Shown one piece after another: positions 48,932-58,166 of a DNA stretch of 64,000 nucleotides. Source of the stretch: Loktanella sp. DSM 29012 (GTDB lineage: Bacteria > Pseudomonadota > Alphaproteobacteria > Rhodobacterales > Rhodobacteraceae); assembly GCF_900110705.1 (NCBI RefSeq), contig NZ_FOEJ01000001.1, forward strand, positions 69,501 to 133,500. Reading direction: 5' to 3'. The stretch's first letter is position 1, and each line of letters opens with the position of its first letter. The notes beneath the pieces were generated by a model. The model saw only the letters and a list, made by a program, of their open reading frames with translations, did not search any database and was not told where the DNA came from. Position numbers and translations under genes: made by a program.

Positions 48932-49942
48932 TCAGTCGTAACGCAGCTCTGTCGCCTTACCCCGGAAAATGAAATACGACAGCACGGTATAGCCTGCTAT
49001 GGCTGGCAGCACGAACAGCGTCCCCACCAGAATGATCATCAGGCTCTCGGGGGCCGATGCCGCATCGTAGATCGTGATCTGTTCCGGCACCACATAGGGA
49101 TAGAACGAATAGGCCAGCCCCCCGTAGGCCAAGACGAACAATCCCGTTGCCGCAGCAAACGGCGTCCAGGCCCAGCGATCATCCACGAACGGCAGGCGAC
49201 GCAGCTTCCACCACAGATAGCCGACCAGCGCCATCGACAGGATTGGCAGCGGCGACAGATAACCGATTTCGGGCCAGCTGAACCATTTCTCAAAGATGCG
49301 GAAACTGACGAACGGCGTCGCCAGAGAGATCGCGCCAATGCCCAGTATCAGTCCCCAGATGCCACCCTTGGCCCAGCGCACCGCGTGCTGTTGCAGATCG
49401 CCGTCGGTTTTCCAGATCAGCCAGGCCGCGCCGATGAAACTGTAGCCGACCGTCAGGAACACAGCCGTCAGCACAGCGAAACCGACATGCGGCAGCGTCC
49501 AGGTCAGGCCCATGATGTACATGCCCAGCATGAAACCCTGGCTCAGCGATGCCAGCAGCGACCCGGCAAAGAATGCACCGTTCCACGCCGCCTTTTGCGA
49601 CAACGGGGCCTTGGCGCGCATCTCGAACGACACGCCGCGCAGGATCAACCCGATCAGCATGACGAATACCGGCAGATACAGCGCCGTCAGGATCGCACCA
49701 TGCGCCGGCGGAAACGCCACCAGCAACAACCCGACGGCCAGCACCAGCCACGTCTCGTTCGCGTCCCAGAACGGGCCGATCGACGCGACCAGCCTGTCCT
49801 TTTCATCGTCGTTGGCCAGCGGCATCAGCAGGCCAACGCCCAGATCGAAACCGTCCAGCACCACATAGATCAGGATCGACAATCCCATGAGTGCGGCAAA
49901 GGTCCACGGCAGCCAGACGGCCGGATCACCAAACAGGTCCAT
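48932..49942 (-). CDS. cydB: Cytochrome bd-type ubiquinol oxidase subunit II
   Basis: The protein has 336 residues with eight or nine membrane segments. It has 'YVVLDGFDLGVGLLMPL' at the N-terminus and 'GPFWDANETWLVLAVGLLLVAFP' (core 'PFWDANETWLV'), both standard CydB motifs. It pairs with CydA to bind the haem b/d centre. Two bases separate it from cydA. The oxidase reduces oxygen with ubiquinol without pumping protons. Confidence 0.95.
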   Translation of the reverse strand: MDLFGDPAVWLPWTFAALMGLSILIYVVLDGFDLGVGLLMPLANDDEKDRLVASIGPFWDANETWLVLAVGLLLVAFPPAHGAILTALYLPVFVMLIGLILRGVSFEMRAKAPLSQKAAWNGAFFAGSLLASLSQGFMLGMYIMGLTWTLPHVGFAVLTAVFLTVGYSFIGAAWLIWKTDGDLQQHAVRWAKGGIWGLILGIGAISLATPFVSFRIFEKWFSWPEIGYLSPLPILSMALVGYLWWKLRRLPFVDDRWAWTPFAAATGLFVLAYGGLAYSFYPYVVPEQITIYDAASAPESLMIILVGTLFVLPAIAGYTVLSYFIFRGKATELRYD

Positions 49943-49944
49943 CG

Positions 49945-51333
49945 TTATTCCCCCGGCTGCAATGTGGCGATGTTGACCTCGCCCCGACGCGGATAGCGCC
50001 GGTTCGAGAACGGCTCACCCTTGGTCGCCTTGCGCGCGAGGTAAGTGATCACGCCGATGTAGGCCACGATCAGCACCGCATAGACGGCGAGGTATCCGAT
50101 CAGCGTGCTCAGCACCATGCTGGCGGGCACATCGCTCACCGCGTCCTTGGTCGTCAGCACACCCTGCACCAGCCACGGCTGACGCCCGATTTCGGTCGTG
50201 TACCAGCCCGCCAGCGTCGCGATCCACCCGCTAAAGCTCATCGCGGTAAAGGCCAGCAGCGGCAGCTTGGGCATCTCGCCGGCACCGTAGCGACGCAGCA
50301 GGAACGCACCACCCCAAGACAGCAGCAGCATCGCAACACCCGTGCCGATCATGATGCGAAAGGCATAGAACACCGGGGCCACACGCGGGTGCAATATTTC
50401 GCCATCCTCACCGACAAAGTCATTCAGACCGGGCACCACACCATCCGCCTTGTGCGTCAGGATCATCGATGCACCATTCGGAATGCTGATCTCAAAGTCA
50501 TTCGACCGGGTTTCCTGGTTCGGCACGGCAAACAGCACCAGCGGCACATTCGACTGTGTTTCCCAGTTGCCCTCCATCGCGGCGACCTTGGCCGGCTGAT
50601 ATTCCAGCGTGTTCAGCCCGTGCATGTCACCGGCCAGAATTTGCAGCGGGATCAGCACGGCACCCGTGATGATGCCGAACCGCAACGTGGATTTCACCGC
50701 CTCGCCGCGATCGCCCCACAGCATCCGCAGCGCAGAGATACCCGCGATCAGGAATGCCACCGTCAGGCCGGACGCCAGCATCATGTGCACGAACCGGTAC
50801 GGCATGGAGGGGTTGAAGATGATCTCCATCCAGTTGGTCGCATGGACCACACCGTCGATCACCTCGTACCCTTGCGGCGTGTGCATCCAGGAATTCAGCA
50901 CGATGATCCAGAACGTCGACATCGTCGTGCCGAACGCCACCAGAAACGTCGCCAGCGTATGCACCCAGTTTTTCACGCGGGATGCCCCGAACAGCATGAT
51001 GCCCAGGAACACCGCCTCAAGGAAAAACGCCGTCATGATCTCGTAGGCCAGCAGCGGACCCGCCACGTTGCCCACGGTTTCCATGAACCCCGGCCAGTTG
51101 GTGCCGAACTGGAACGACATCGTGATGCCCGACACCACGCCCATGGCGAACGACAAGGCAAAGATTTTCACCCAGAACATATAGGCGTCCATCCACTTCT
51201 GGTCGCCGGTCTTGTTGAAACGCAGCTTAAAGAACAGCAGCACCCAGCCCAGCGCGATCGTGATCGTCGGGAACAGAATGTGAAATGAAATATTCGCACC
51301 AAACTGGATACGAGAGAGTAGAAGAGTGTCCAC
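49945..51333 (-). CDS. cydA: Cytochrome bd-type ubiquinol oxidase subunit I (short Q-loop, CIO type)
   Basis: About 462 residues. I chose the GTG at 51333 because GGAG lies 7 bases upstream and the protein then begins 'MDTLLLSRIQFGANISFH', like relatives; a TTG at 51348 is possible but lacks a ribosome-binding site. Nine membrane segments hold the haem ligands, including the His of the 'RIQFGANISFHILFP' segment, and the quinol-site segment 'ALGVVSG'-like 'GVVSGITMSFQFGTNW'. The length and lack of a long Q-loop insert indicate the cyanide-insensitive CioA group. It supports respiration at low oxygen or under stress. Confidence 0.93.
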   Translation of the reverse strand: MDTLLLSRIQFGANISFHILFPTITIALGWVLLFFKLRFNKTGDQKWMDAYMFWVKIFALSFAMGVVSGITMSFQFGTNWPGFMETVGNVAGPLLAYEIMTAFFLEAVFLGIMLFGASRVKNWVHTLATFLVAFGTTMSTFWIIVLNSWMHTPQGYEVIDGVVHATNWMEIIFNPSMPYRFVHMMLASGLTVAFLIAGISALRMLWGDRGEAVKSTLRFGIITGAVLIPLQILAGDMHGLNTLEYQPAKVAAMEGNWETQSNVPLVLFAVPNQETRSNDFEISIPNGASMILTHKADGVVPGLNDFVGEDGEILHPRVAPVFYAFRIMIGTGVAMLLLSWGGAFLLRRYGAGEMPKLPLLAFTAMSFSGWIATLAGWYTTEIGRQPWLVQGVLTTKDAVSDVPASMVLSTLIGYLAVYAVLIVAYIGVITYLARKATKGEPFSNRRYPRRGEVNIATLQPGE

Positions 51334-51539
51334 CGCAAGCTCCGTCAAGACAAGTTCATCTGTGACAAGAATTTATGAATTTTGCGGTTGCAGCAAAAGT
51401 CCGTGCGACAATACGCACAGACGACAGACGCGGGTAAATCGCCCCGATTTAAGGGGATTCAAGGTGCTGCGTCAGCAGGTCGCGGACCGGACCTGCCGTT
51501 TGGGTGACGCCGCGACCGTGGCCGCGGCGCCTTTTGCCA

Positions 51540-52523
51540 TCAGTTCAGTGCAGCGTCCGTGATGACGCTGGTCCATGCACCGGTCGGTGCTTCGGAAATC
51601 ACCGGATCGGACCCGCCGGCCAGCAGTGTGTCGACCGTGCGCTGGTAATCAGCCTCGTCCAGCGCGCCGTTCGATCCCGCCGTCAGCATTGCAACCTCGG
51701 ACATCATGCGCTGCTGCGCCTCCAGGCCCTGTGCGCCGGTCATGTCGTTGTCCAACACGATCTGTGCGGCCTCATCGGGATTGGCCTCGGCGTATTTCCA
51801 GCCTTCCATCGAGGCCCGGACAAAGCGTGTCATCTTCTCGACGAACGCCGGGTCCTCCAGGTTTTCCTCCAGCACCCACATGCCGTCTTCCAGCGTGGCG
51901 ACGCCCTGATCCTCATACTTGAACGTCACCAGCTCGTCCGGGCTGACGCCCGCATCCAGCACCTGACCGTATTCGTTGTAGGTCATGGTCGAAATGCAAT
52001 CGGCCTGACGTTGCAACAGCGGATCGACGTTGAACCCCTGCTTCAGCACCGTGACACCCTCTTCACCGCCGTCAGTGGGAATGCCGGCCTGGCTCATCCA
52101 GCTCAGGAACGGGTATTCGTTGCCAAAGAACCAGACGCCGATGGTCTTGCCGCGGAAATCCTCGACCGACGTGATGCCCGTGTCTTTCCAGCAGGTCAGC
52201 ATCAGGCCGGACGATTTGAACGGCTGCGCGATGTTCACGACCGGCAGCCCCTTTTCGCGGGCAGCCAGCGCGCTGGGCATCCAGTTCAGCATCACGTCAG
52301 CCCCACCACCGGCCAGCACCTGCGGCGGCGCGATATCGGGACCGCCAGGCAGGATGGTGACGTTCAGTCCTTCTTCGTCGTAGAACCCTTTGTCCTGTGC
52401 GACGTAATAGCCTGCGAACTGGGACTGCGTGACCCACTGCAATTGCAGGGCCACGTCATTGTCCTGCGCGCTGGCCTGTCCCGCGACAAAGGTCAGCATC
52501 GCCGCTGTCATCAAATGTTTCAT
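51540..52523 (-). CDS. NMT1/THI5-like ABC transporter substrate-binding protein
   Basis: The protein has 327 residues with a signal peptide ending 'AGQASAQD'. Family features are 'LQLQWVTQSQFAGYYVAQDKGFYDEEGL' (core 'QFAGYYVAQDKGFY') and 'GGGADVMLNWMPSALAARE'. The fold is a type 2 periplasmic binding protein, as used for thiamine precursors, riboflavin or nitrate/taurine-type ligands. Because it ends a transcript with dihydropyrimidinase, the ligand is probably a pyrimidine or its breakdown product; this is inference. It is the last gene of the set. Confidence 0.9.
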   Translation of the reverse strand: MKHLMTAAMLTFVAGQASAQDNDVALQLQWVTQSQFAGYYVAQDKGFYDEEGLNVTILPGGPDIAPPQVLAGGGADVMLNWMPSALAAREKGLPVVNIAQPFKSSGLMLTCWKDTGITSVEDFRGKTIGVWFFGNEYPFLSWMSQAGIPTDGGEEGVTVLKQGFNVDPLLQRQADCISTMTYNEYGQVLDAGVSPDELVTFKYEDQGVATLEDGMWVLEENLEDPAFVEKMTRFVRASMEGWKYAEANPDEAAQIVLDNDMTGAQGLEAQQRMMSEVAMLTAGSNGALDEADYQRTVDTLLAGGSDPVISEAPTGAWTSVITDAALN

Positions 52524-52547
52524 ATCGTTCTCCTTGTTGAGGTTACG

Positions 52548-52561
52548 CCGGGTTATCCCGG
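52548..52561 (-). promoter_or_regulatory. Small hairpin between permease and binding-protein genes
   Basis: CCGGG-TTAT-CCCGG pairs over 5 bases in the 43-base gap before the binding-protein gene. Such hairpins often protect the mRNA part coding for an abundant binding protein, but the stem is short. Confidence 0.35.
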
Positions 52562-52566
52562 TCTGT

Positions 52567-53403
52567 TTATCTGCGTTGGCTTGGGTGCCAGAATGTCAGG
52601 ACCTTCTCGATCCCCGCCATTCCCCCGTAAAAAACCGACCCAGCAAGGGCCGCTACCACAATCTCTGCCCAGACAAGGTCCAGCGCAAGCTGCCCCACGC
52701 TGGTCGAGATCCGAAATCCCATTCCCACGGTCGGAGAGCCGAAAAATTCAGCAACAATGGCCCCGATCAGCGCCAGCGTCGTCGCAATTTTCAGCCCGTT
52801 GAAAACGAACGGCAGTGCGGCCGGGATGCGCAACTTGATCAACGTCGGCCAATAACCCGCGCCATAGGTCCGCATCAGGTCGCGCTGCATCGCCGTGGTG
52901 TCGCGCAACCCCGCGACCGTGTTCACAAGGATCGGGAAAAACACCATGACGCCCACCACCGCCGCCTTGGACGGCCAGTCACTGCCCAGCCATTTGACGA
53001 AAATCGGCGCGGTGCCCACGATTGGCAGGGCCGCCATGAAGCCGCCAACCGGCAGGATGCCCCGCATCAGAAAATCGCTCCGGTCCGCCAACACGGCAAC
53101 GCCAAAGGCCGCCAGCGCACCGATCACATATCCGGTCAGCGCACCTTTCAGGATCGTTTGTTCGAAATCCGCCCACAGGACCTGCAGCGACTGGCTGAAC
53201 GTCACCGCAATATCCGACGGCGGCGGCAGGATGATCGGACTGACCCCCGCCATGCGCACGTAAACTTCCCAGATCAACAGGATCGTCAGGCCAAATATCA
53301 CGGGGGCCAGCCAACCGGCCCCCGCAGCGCCCCGTCGCGCCAGCATCAGGTTCAGAAACCATCCGGTGCCCCAGATCACCATGACCGCCGCTGCCGCCAT
53401 CAT
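52567..53403 (-). CDS. ABC transporter permease
   Basis: The protein has 278 residues, starting at ATG 53403 inside the stop of the upstream permease gene (ATGA). Six membrane segments and the EAA-like loop 'GLRDTTAMQRDLMRTYGAGYWPTLIKLRIPAALPFVF' (core 'LMRTYGAGYWPTLIKLRIPA') are those of SsuC/TauC-type permeases. It forms a transport channel with the next permease and the ATPase. The very hydrophobic N-terminus starts at a double ATG. Confidence 0.92.
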   Translation of the reverse strand: MMAAAAVMVIWGTGWFLNLMLARRGAAGAGWLAPVIFGLTILLIWEVYVRMAGVSPIILPPPSDIAVTFSQSLQVLWADFEQTILKGALTGYVIGALAAFGVAVLADRSDFLMRGILPVGGFMAALPIVGTAPIFVKWLGSDWPSKAAVVGVMVFFPILVNTVAGLRDTTAMQRDLMRTYGAGYWPTLIKLRIPAALPFVFNGLKIATTLALIGAIVAEFFGSPTVGMGFRISTSVGQLALDLVWAEIVVAALAGSVFYGGMAGIEKVLTFWHPSQRR

Positions 53404-54317
53404 GCTGCCATCCCCATGCGTTTCAGCGTCACCCGTTCCAGCAACGCGAACAGACCCACAAGGGCCGCCGCGGTGATCGCGGCCGCAAACAACGCAGCCC
53501 ATGTCACCAGTGGCTGGCCGTATTGATCCCCCACCAGCATCCGCGCGCCGAAACCGGCCCGCGCGCCCGTGGGCAATTCGCCGACGATCGCCCCGACGAG
53601 GGAGGCAGAGATCCCGATCTTCAATGACGCGAACAGATAGGGCACCGACGCGGGCAGACGCAATTTCCAGAACCCCTGCGCCGGACCCGCACTGTAGGTC
53701 CGCAGCAGGTCCAGCTGCATCGTGTCAGGACTGCGCAACCCCTTCACCATGCCGACGACCACCGGAAAGAACGACAGATAGGCACTGATGATCGCCTTGG
53801 GCAGCAACCCCTGAATACCGATTGCGCCCATGACCACGATGATCATCGGGGCCAACGCCAGAATGGGGATCGTCTGGCTGGCAATCGCCCAGGGCATCAC
53901 GCTCAGATCCATGGTCCGCGAAAACACGATCCCCACGGCCAGCGCGATGCCCAGCGCCGTGCCCATGCCGAACCCCAAAAGGGTCGCCGACAACGTCACC
54001 CAGCCATGATAGATCAGCGATCTGTTCGAGGTGGGGGCCACGGCAAAAATCGTGTTCCACAATTCCACTACCACCTGCTGCGGTCCCGGCAGTCGCGGCC
54101 GGTCCAGCGTATAGGTCATCGGGATCACCGCCGGATTGCCCAGCGCAAGCGCAAAGGCCCCCACCTCCTGGCGCGCCCGCGCATCGGCGGGTTCCACGAC
54201 GATATCGCCCCGCGCCGCCTGATCTGCGGCCAGATGAATGTTCATCGGCACCACCGCCAGGGTCCAGAACCCCAAGATGAACGCCACGATCGTCAGGACA
54301 GGCAGCACCGATTTCAT
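53400..54317 (-). CDS. ABC transporter permease
   Basis: The protein has 305 residues with an N-terminal membrane segment, a periplasmic loop of about 60 residues, and a BPD_transp_1 domain. The EAA-like loop is 'GLRSPDTMQLDLLRTYSAGPAQGFWKLRLPASVPYLF' (core 'LRTYSAGPAQGFWKLRLPAS'). It resembles the adjacent permease in this loop, so the two form a heterodimeric channel. A partial repeat element lies in the gap between it and the ATPase gene. Confidence 0.92.
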   Translation of the reverse strand: MKSVLPVLTIVAFILGFWTLAVVPMNIHLAADQAARGDIVVEPADARARQEVGAFALALGNPAVIPMTYTLDRPRLPGPQQVVVELWNTIFAVAPTSNRSLIYHGWVTLSATLLGFGMGTALGIALAVGIVFSRTMDLSVMPWAIASQTIPILALAPMIIVVMGAIGIQGLLPKAIISAYLSFFPVVVGMVKGLRSPDTMQLDLLRTYSAGPAQGFWKLRLPASVPYLFASLKIGISASLVGAIVGELPTGARAGFGARMLVGDQYGQPLVTWAALFAAAITAAALVGLFALLERVTLKRMGMAA

Positions 54318-54332
54318 CGCGCACCCATGCCA

Positions 54333-54363
54333 TCATCTTGCCGGAAATACTCCCGCCGGAGGC
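54333..54363. repeat. Dispersed intergenic repeat, copy B (degenerate)
   Basis: The segment reads GCCTCCGGCGGGAGTATTTC on the minus strand and ends near the permease start. The GCC-TCC-GGCGGG-A/G-TATTT part matches copy A. Confidence 0.55.
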
Positions 54364-54389
54364 ACCCGCCCCCACAATCAGCGCCACGC

Positions 54390-55220
54390 TCAATCATCCG
54401 CATGCCCCGCCCGCAAACCATCCCGCACGCGGTGCGCAATCGCGATGAATTCAGGACTGTCACGAATATCCAATGGGCGCTCGCGCGGTAGCGTGCTCTC
54501 GATCACATCCGCGATCCGGCCGGGGCGGGGCGACATCACGACGATCTTGGTCGACAGATACACCGCCTCAGGAATCGAATGGGTGACAAACCCGATGGTC
54601 TTTTCCGTCCGCGCCCACAGCTGCAACAGCTGCTCGTTCAAATGATCGCGCACGATCTCGTCCAGCGCACCGAACGGCTCGTCCATCAGCAGGATATCCG
54701 CGTCAAAGGCCAGCGCCCGCGCGATGCTCGCCCGCTGCTGCATCCCACCCGACAATTGCCAGGGATACTTTCGCGCAAACCCGGCCAGATCGACCAGCTC
54801 CAGCACGCGGCTCACACGCTCCGCCTGTTCGGCCTTGGAATATCCCATGATCTCCAGCGGCAGTTTCACGTTCCCGCCGATGGTCCGCCAGGGATACAGC
54901 CCCGCCGCCTGAAACACATAACCATAGGCCCGCGCCCGCCGCGCTTCGTCCGGCGTCATCCCATTGACACGCAGCGTGCCGCCCGTCGGTGTTTCCAGCC
55001 CCGCGATACACCGCAGGAACGTCGTCTTGCCACACCCCGAAGGCCCGATGAAACTGACGAAATCACCCTTGTCGATGTCCAGACTGACGTCTTTCAATGC
55101 GTGCACCGGCCCGTCATTGGTCTGAAAGGTCAGATCAACAGAACTGGCAGAAATCACAGCTGATCGCGCTGTTTTTGCGGAATGCTCCAAGACTTGAGGA
55201 TCGCCGTCAGCGGACACCAT
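54390..55220 (-). CDS. ABC transporter ATP-binding protein
   Basis: The protein has 276 residues. Walker A is 'GPSGCGKTT' (about residues 59-67), the signature is 'LSGGMQQR' and Walker B is 'ILLMDEPFGALDE', followed by the switch His in 'FVTHSIPEAVYLS'. It belongs to the SsuB/TauB/nitrate-type group that works with NMT1-like binding proteins. The first 25 residues are polar and unmatched, so a later start is possible. It begins 6 bases after dihydropyrimidinase. Confidence 0.93.
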   Translation of the reverse strand: MVSADGDPQVLEHSAKTARSAVISASSVDLTFQTNDGPVHALKDVSLDIDKGDFVSFIGPSGCGKTTFLRCIAGLETPTGGTLRVNGMTPDEARRARAYGYVFQAAGLYPWRTIGGNVKLPLEIMGYSKAEQAERVSRVLELVDLAGFARKYPWQLSGGMQQRASIARALAFDADILLMDEPFGALDEIVRDHLNEQLLQLWARTEKTIGFVTHSIPEAVYLSTKIVVMSPRPGRIADVIESTLPRERPLDIRDSPEFIAIAHRVRDGLRAGHADD

Positions 55221-55226
55221 CTATTC

Positions 55227-56681
55227 TCAAACCCCCGTCGCCGGAATGCCGGACCGCTCCACCGGACGCGGCGCGGTCAGCTCCTTCCAGGACGACAGCG
55301 CCTTGTTCACCGACCCGTTGGGGGCGCGCTTGACGAATTTTCCGTGGCCTTCCTGCGCGCGCATCTCGCCGTCGTGCACGGCAACGTGGCCGCGCGTCAG
55401 GGTAAATCGCGGCAGGCCCTTCACGTGTTTGCCCTCGAACACGTTGTAATCAATCGCACTGACCTGGCTTTCGGCGGTAATGGTCTTTTCCTTCTCCGGG
55501 TCCCAGACCACCAGATCGGCGTCTGCCCCCACCAGCACGGCACCCTTTTTCGGATAGCAGTTCAGGATCTTGGCGATATTGGTCGACGTCACCGCAACAA
55601 ACTCGTTCATCGTCAGCCGCCCGGTGTTCACGCCGTAGGTCCACAGCATCGGCATCCTGTCCTCAAGCCCCCCGGTCCCGTTCGGGATCTTGGTGAAATC
55701 ACCCACGCCATAGCGTTTCTGTTCGGTGGTAAAGGCGCAGTGATCCGTCGCCACAACCGACAACGACCCGCTCTGCAGACCCGCCCACAGGCTGTCCTGA
55801 TGCTGCTTGTTGCGGAACGGCGGCGACATGACCCGCCGCGCGGCATGGTCCCAATCGGCGTTGAAATACTCGGATTCGTCCAGCGTCAGATGCTGGATCA
55901 GCGGCTCGCCCCAAACGCGCTTGCCTTGCATCCGCGCGCGCCGGATCGCCTCGTGGCTGTCTTCGCAAGAGGTATGCACCACATACAGCGGCACGCCGGC
56001 CATATCGGCAATCATGATCGCGCGGTTTGTGGCCTCACCCTCGACCTGGGGCGGGCGCGAATAGGCATGCGCCTCCGGCCCCGTGTTGCCCGCCGCCAGC
56101 AGCTTGGCCGACAACTCCGCCACGACATCACCGTTTTCGGCGTGAACCATCGCAATCCCGCCCAGCTCCGACAACCGGTTGAACGACGAATAAAGCTCGT
56201 CATCGTTCACCATCAGCGCGCCCTTGTAGGCCATGAAATGCTTGAAGGTGTTGATGCCGCGATCCCGCACCACGGTTTCCATCTCGTCGAACACCTGTTC
56301 ACCCCACCAGGTTACCGCCATGTGGAACGAATAATCGCAGGCGGCACGTCCCGACTTGTTGTCCCACATCTGCAAGGCATCCAGCAGACCCTGTCCCGGC
56401 GAGGGCAAGGCAAAATCCACGACCATCGTCGTCCCACCCGAGAGCGCCGCCCGTGTCCCGCTCTCGAAATCATCTGTGGAATAGGTCCCCATGAACGGCA
56501 TCTCCAGATGCGTATGCGGATCGATCCCGCCCGGCATGACATAGCAGCCGGTCGCGTCCAGAACCTCGTCCCCCGTCAGGTCAGGCCCGATCTGGGTGAT
56601 CACACCGCCCTCGATCAGCACATCCGCCTTGTAGGTCAGATCAGCGGTGACAATCGTGCCGTTCTTGATGACTTTGCTCAT
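55227..56681 (-). CDS. hydA: Dihydropyrimidinase
   Basis: The protein has 484 residues of the cyclic amidohydrolase family. Metal ligands are HxH in 'GGIDPHTHLEMPF' (about residues 55-60), the carbamylated Lys in 'FKHFMAYKGALM' (about 150), later His residues in 'YVVHTSCEDS' and Asp in 'VVATDHCAFT'. It opens dihydrouracil and dihydrothymine to N-carbamoyl-beta-alanine or its methyl form. It follows the amidohydrolase gene and precedes the transporter, giving the second step of reductive pyrimidine breakdown. Confidence 0.96.
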   Translation of the reverse strand: MSKVIKNGTIVTADLTYKADVLIEGGVITQIGPDLTGDEVLDATGCYVMPGGIDPHTHLEMPFMGTYSTDDFESGTRAALSGGTTMVVDFALPSPGQGLLDALQMWDNKSGRAACDYSFHMAVTWWGEQVFDEMETVVRDRGINTFKHFMAYKGALMVNDDELYSSFNRLSELGGIAMVHAENGDVVAELSAKLLAAGNTGPEAHAYSRPPQVEGEATNRAIMIADMAGVPLYVVHTSCEDSHEAIRRARMQGKRVWGEPLIQHLTLDESEYFNADWDHAARRVMSPPFRNKQHQDSLWAGLQSGSLSVVATDHCAFTTEQKRYGVGDFTKIPNGTGGLEDRMPMLWTYGVNTGRLTMNEFVAVTSTNIAKILNCYPKKGAVLVGADADLVVWDPEKEKTITAESQVSAIDYNVFEGKHVKGLPRFTLTRGHVAVHDGEMRAQEGHGKFVKRAPNGSVNKALSSWKELTAPRPVERSGIPATGV

Positions 56682-56705
56682 GGGCGTGGTCCTTTATGGT
56701 CAAAC

Positions 56706-56755
56706 TTCTTCTGGTCAAAAATATCCCGGGGGAGGCGCAGCCGGGGGCAGAGCCC
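56706..56755. repeat. Dispersed intergenic repeat, copy C
   Basis: TTCTTCTGGTCAAAAATATC followed by CCGGGGGAGGC and a GC-rich CCGGGGGCAGAGCCCC hairpin fills the gap between dihydropyrimidinase and the amidohydrolase gene. Positions may be off by one base. Confidence 0.75.
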
Positions 56756-58006
56756 CTAGGACACCACCTCTGCCGTCTCGAGCACCGCATGCAGCAGCAC
56801 GTCCGCACCGGCCTTGGCCCAGTCCTTGGTGATCTCTTCGGCTTCGTTGTGGCTCAGCCCGTCGACGCAAGGACACATCACCATCGCGGTCGGGTACAGG
56901 TCGTTGATCCAGCAGGCGTCGTGACCCGCGCCACTGACGATATCCATATGGGAATAGCCCAGCCGTTCGGCAGCTTGACGCACCGCCGCCACACAGCCCT
57001 CGTCGAATGCGGGCGGATCGAACTGACCGACGATTTCGGCGCTGAATTCGACCTCGATATCAGCGCACAGCGCCGGGGCCCTTGCCATCAATTCGTCGAC
57101 CATGCCGTTCAGCTTGTCCAGCAGATGCGTCCGCATATCGATGGTGAACACGACCTTGCCGGGGATGATGTTGCGGCTGTTTGGGTAGACGTCGATATGA
57201 CCGATGGCCCCCACCGCGTTGGGCTGATTTTTCATCGCGATCTCATGGACCAGTTCCGTGATCAGCGCGAGGCCGCGTCCCGCATTCTTACGCATCGACA
57301 TCGGCGTCGAACCGGTATGACTTTCCTTGCCCGTCACCGTGCATTCGATCCAGCGCAGCCCCTGCCCGTGGGTGACGACGCCGATATCCTTGCCCTCGGC
57401 CTCGAGGATCGGACCCTGTTCGATATGCAACTCGAACAACGCGTGCATCTTGCGGTCGCCTACGGGTTCATCACCCTTCCAGCCGATGCGTTCCAGTTCA
57501 TCGCCAAAGCGTTTGCCCTGCGCATCGACCCGGTCATTCGCCCAGTCCAGGTCATGCTTTCCAGCGAACACACCCGACGCCAGCATCGCGGGGGCAAAGC
57601 GCGTGCCTTCCTCGTTCGTCCAGTTCACGACGACAATCGGGTGTTTGGTCTTGATATCCAGGTCGTTCATCGTGCGGATCAGTTCCAGACCGCCCAGAAC
57701 GCCCAGAACGCCGTCGTATTTGCCGCCCGTGGGCTGGGTATCCAGATGACTGCCGACATAGACCGGCAGCGCGTCGGGGTCGGTGCCCTCGCGCCGCGCG
57801 AACATGTTGCCGATCTCGTCGACACCCATGGTCATGCCCGCGTCCTTGCACCACGCGGCAAACAGGTGACGGCCTTCGCTATCCTCATCCGTCAGGGTCT
57901 GGCGGTTGTTGCCACCCGCGACGCCGGGGCCGATCCGGGCCATGTCCATCAGACTGTCCCACAGGCGGTCCCCGTCGATCCGCAGATTTTCCCCCGGTGC
58001 CGCCAT
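56756..58006 (-). CDS. Zn-dependent N-carbamoyl amidohydrolase (beta-ureidopropionase type, M20 family)
   Basis: The protein has 416 residues. Motifs are 'YVGSHLDTQPTGGKYDG' with metal-binding His and Asp, 'NWTNEEGTRFAPAMLASGVF' (core 'TNEEGTRF') with the catalytic Glu, 'ELHIEQGPILE', and the late His in 'SGAGHDACWI'. It fits the HyuC/beta-ureidopropionase group that removes the carbamoyl group as CO2 and NH3, giving beta-alanine. This is the third step after dihydropyrimidinase. It is the first gene of the minus-strand operon, with a RutR-like palindrome 26 bases before its ATG. Confidence 0.93.
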   Translation of the reverse strand: MAAPGENLRIDGDRLWDSLMDMARIGPGVAGGNNRQTLTDEDSEGRHLFAAWCKDAGMTMGVDEIGNMFARREGTDPDALPVYVGSHLDTQPTGGKYDGVLGVLGGLELIRTMNDLDIKTKHPIVVVNWTNEEGTRFAPAMLASGVFAGKHDLDWANDRVDAQGKRFGDELERIGWKGDEPVGDRKMHALFELHIEQGPILEAEGKDIGVVTHGQGLRWIECTVTGKESHTGSTPMSMRKNAGRGLALITELVHEIAMKNQPNAVGAIGHIDVYPNSRNIIPGKVVFTIDMRTHLLDKLNGMVDELMARAPALCADIEVEFSAEIVGQFDPPAFDEGCVAAVRQAAERLGYSHMDIVSGAGHDACWINDLYPTAMVMCPCVDGLSHNEAEEITKDWAKAGADVLLHAVLETAEVVS

Positions 58007-58031
58007 GTTCGATATCCCTCGTCATTCATGA

Positions 58032-58049
58032 TTTGACCGCTTGGTCAAA
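58032..58049. promoter_or_regulatory. rutR: RutR-type operator in the divergent promoter region
   Basis: TTTGACC-GCTT-GGTCAAA is a perfect 7-base inverted repeat. The E. coli RutR consensus is TTGACCANNTGGTCAA; only one base differs (A to G at the inner position). It lies 26 bases before the amidohydrolase start and 118 bases before the regulator start, so it can control both. Confidence 0.85.
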
Positions 58050-58166
58050 CTCACGCTACCACGGGACCTGAATCCGTCAAGCCTGCGCCGCGACAATCCC
58101 GCGCAGCCAGTGCGACGGCACAGCACGCAGGCAGCACCGCCCGAAAAAGCGGCAGCAGGAGAACCG

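Noticed and set aside
49891-51288. A 465-codon plus-strand frame antisense to cydA.
   Set aside because: His/Arg/Gln-rich composition without domains; the opposite strand encodes a clear CydA.
56697-56719. Two GGTCAAA half-sites before dihydropyrimidinase, like RutR half-boxes.
   Set aside because: They are in direct, not inverted, orientation, and the second belongs to the dispersed repeat.
55182-56759. A 525-codon plus-strand frame antisense to dihydropyrimidinase.
   Set aside because: It is a shadow of a conserved enzyme on the other strand and has no recognisable motif.
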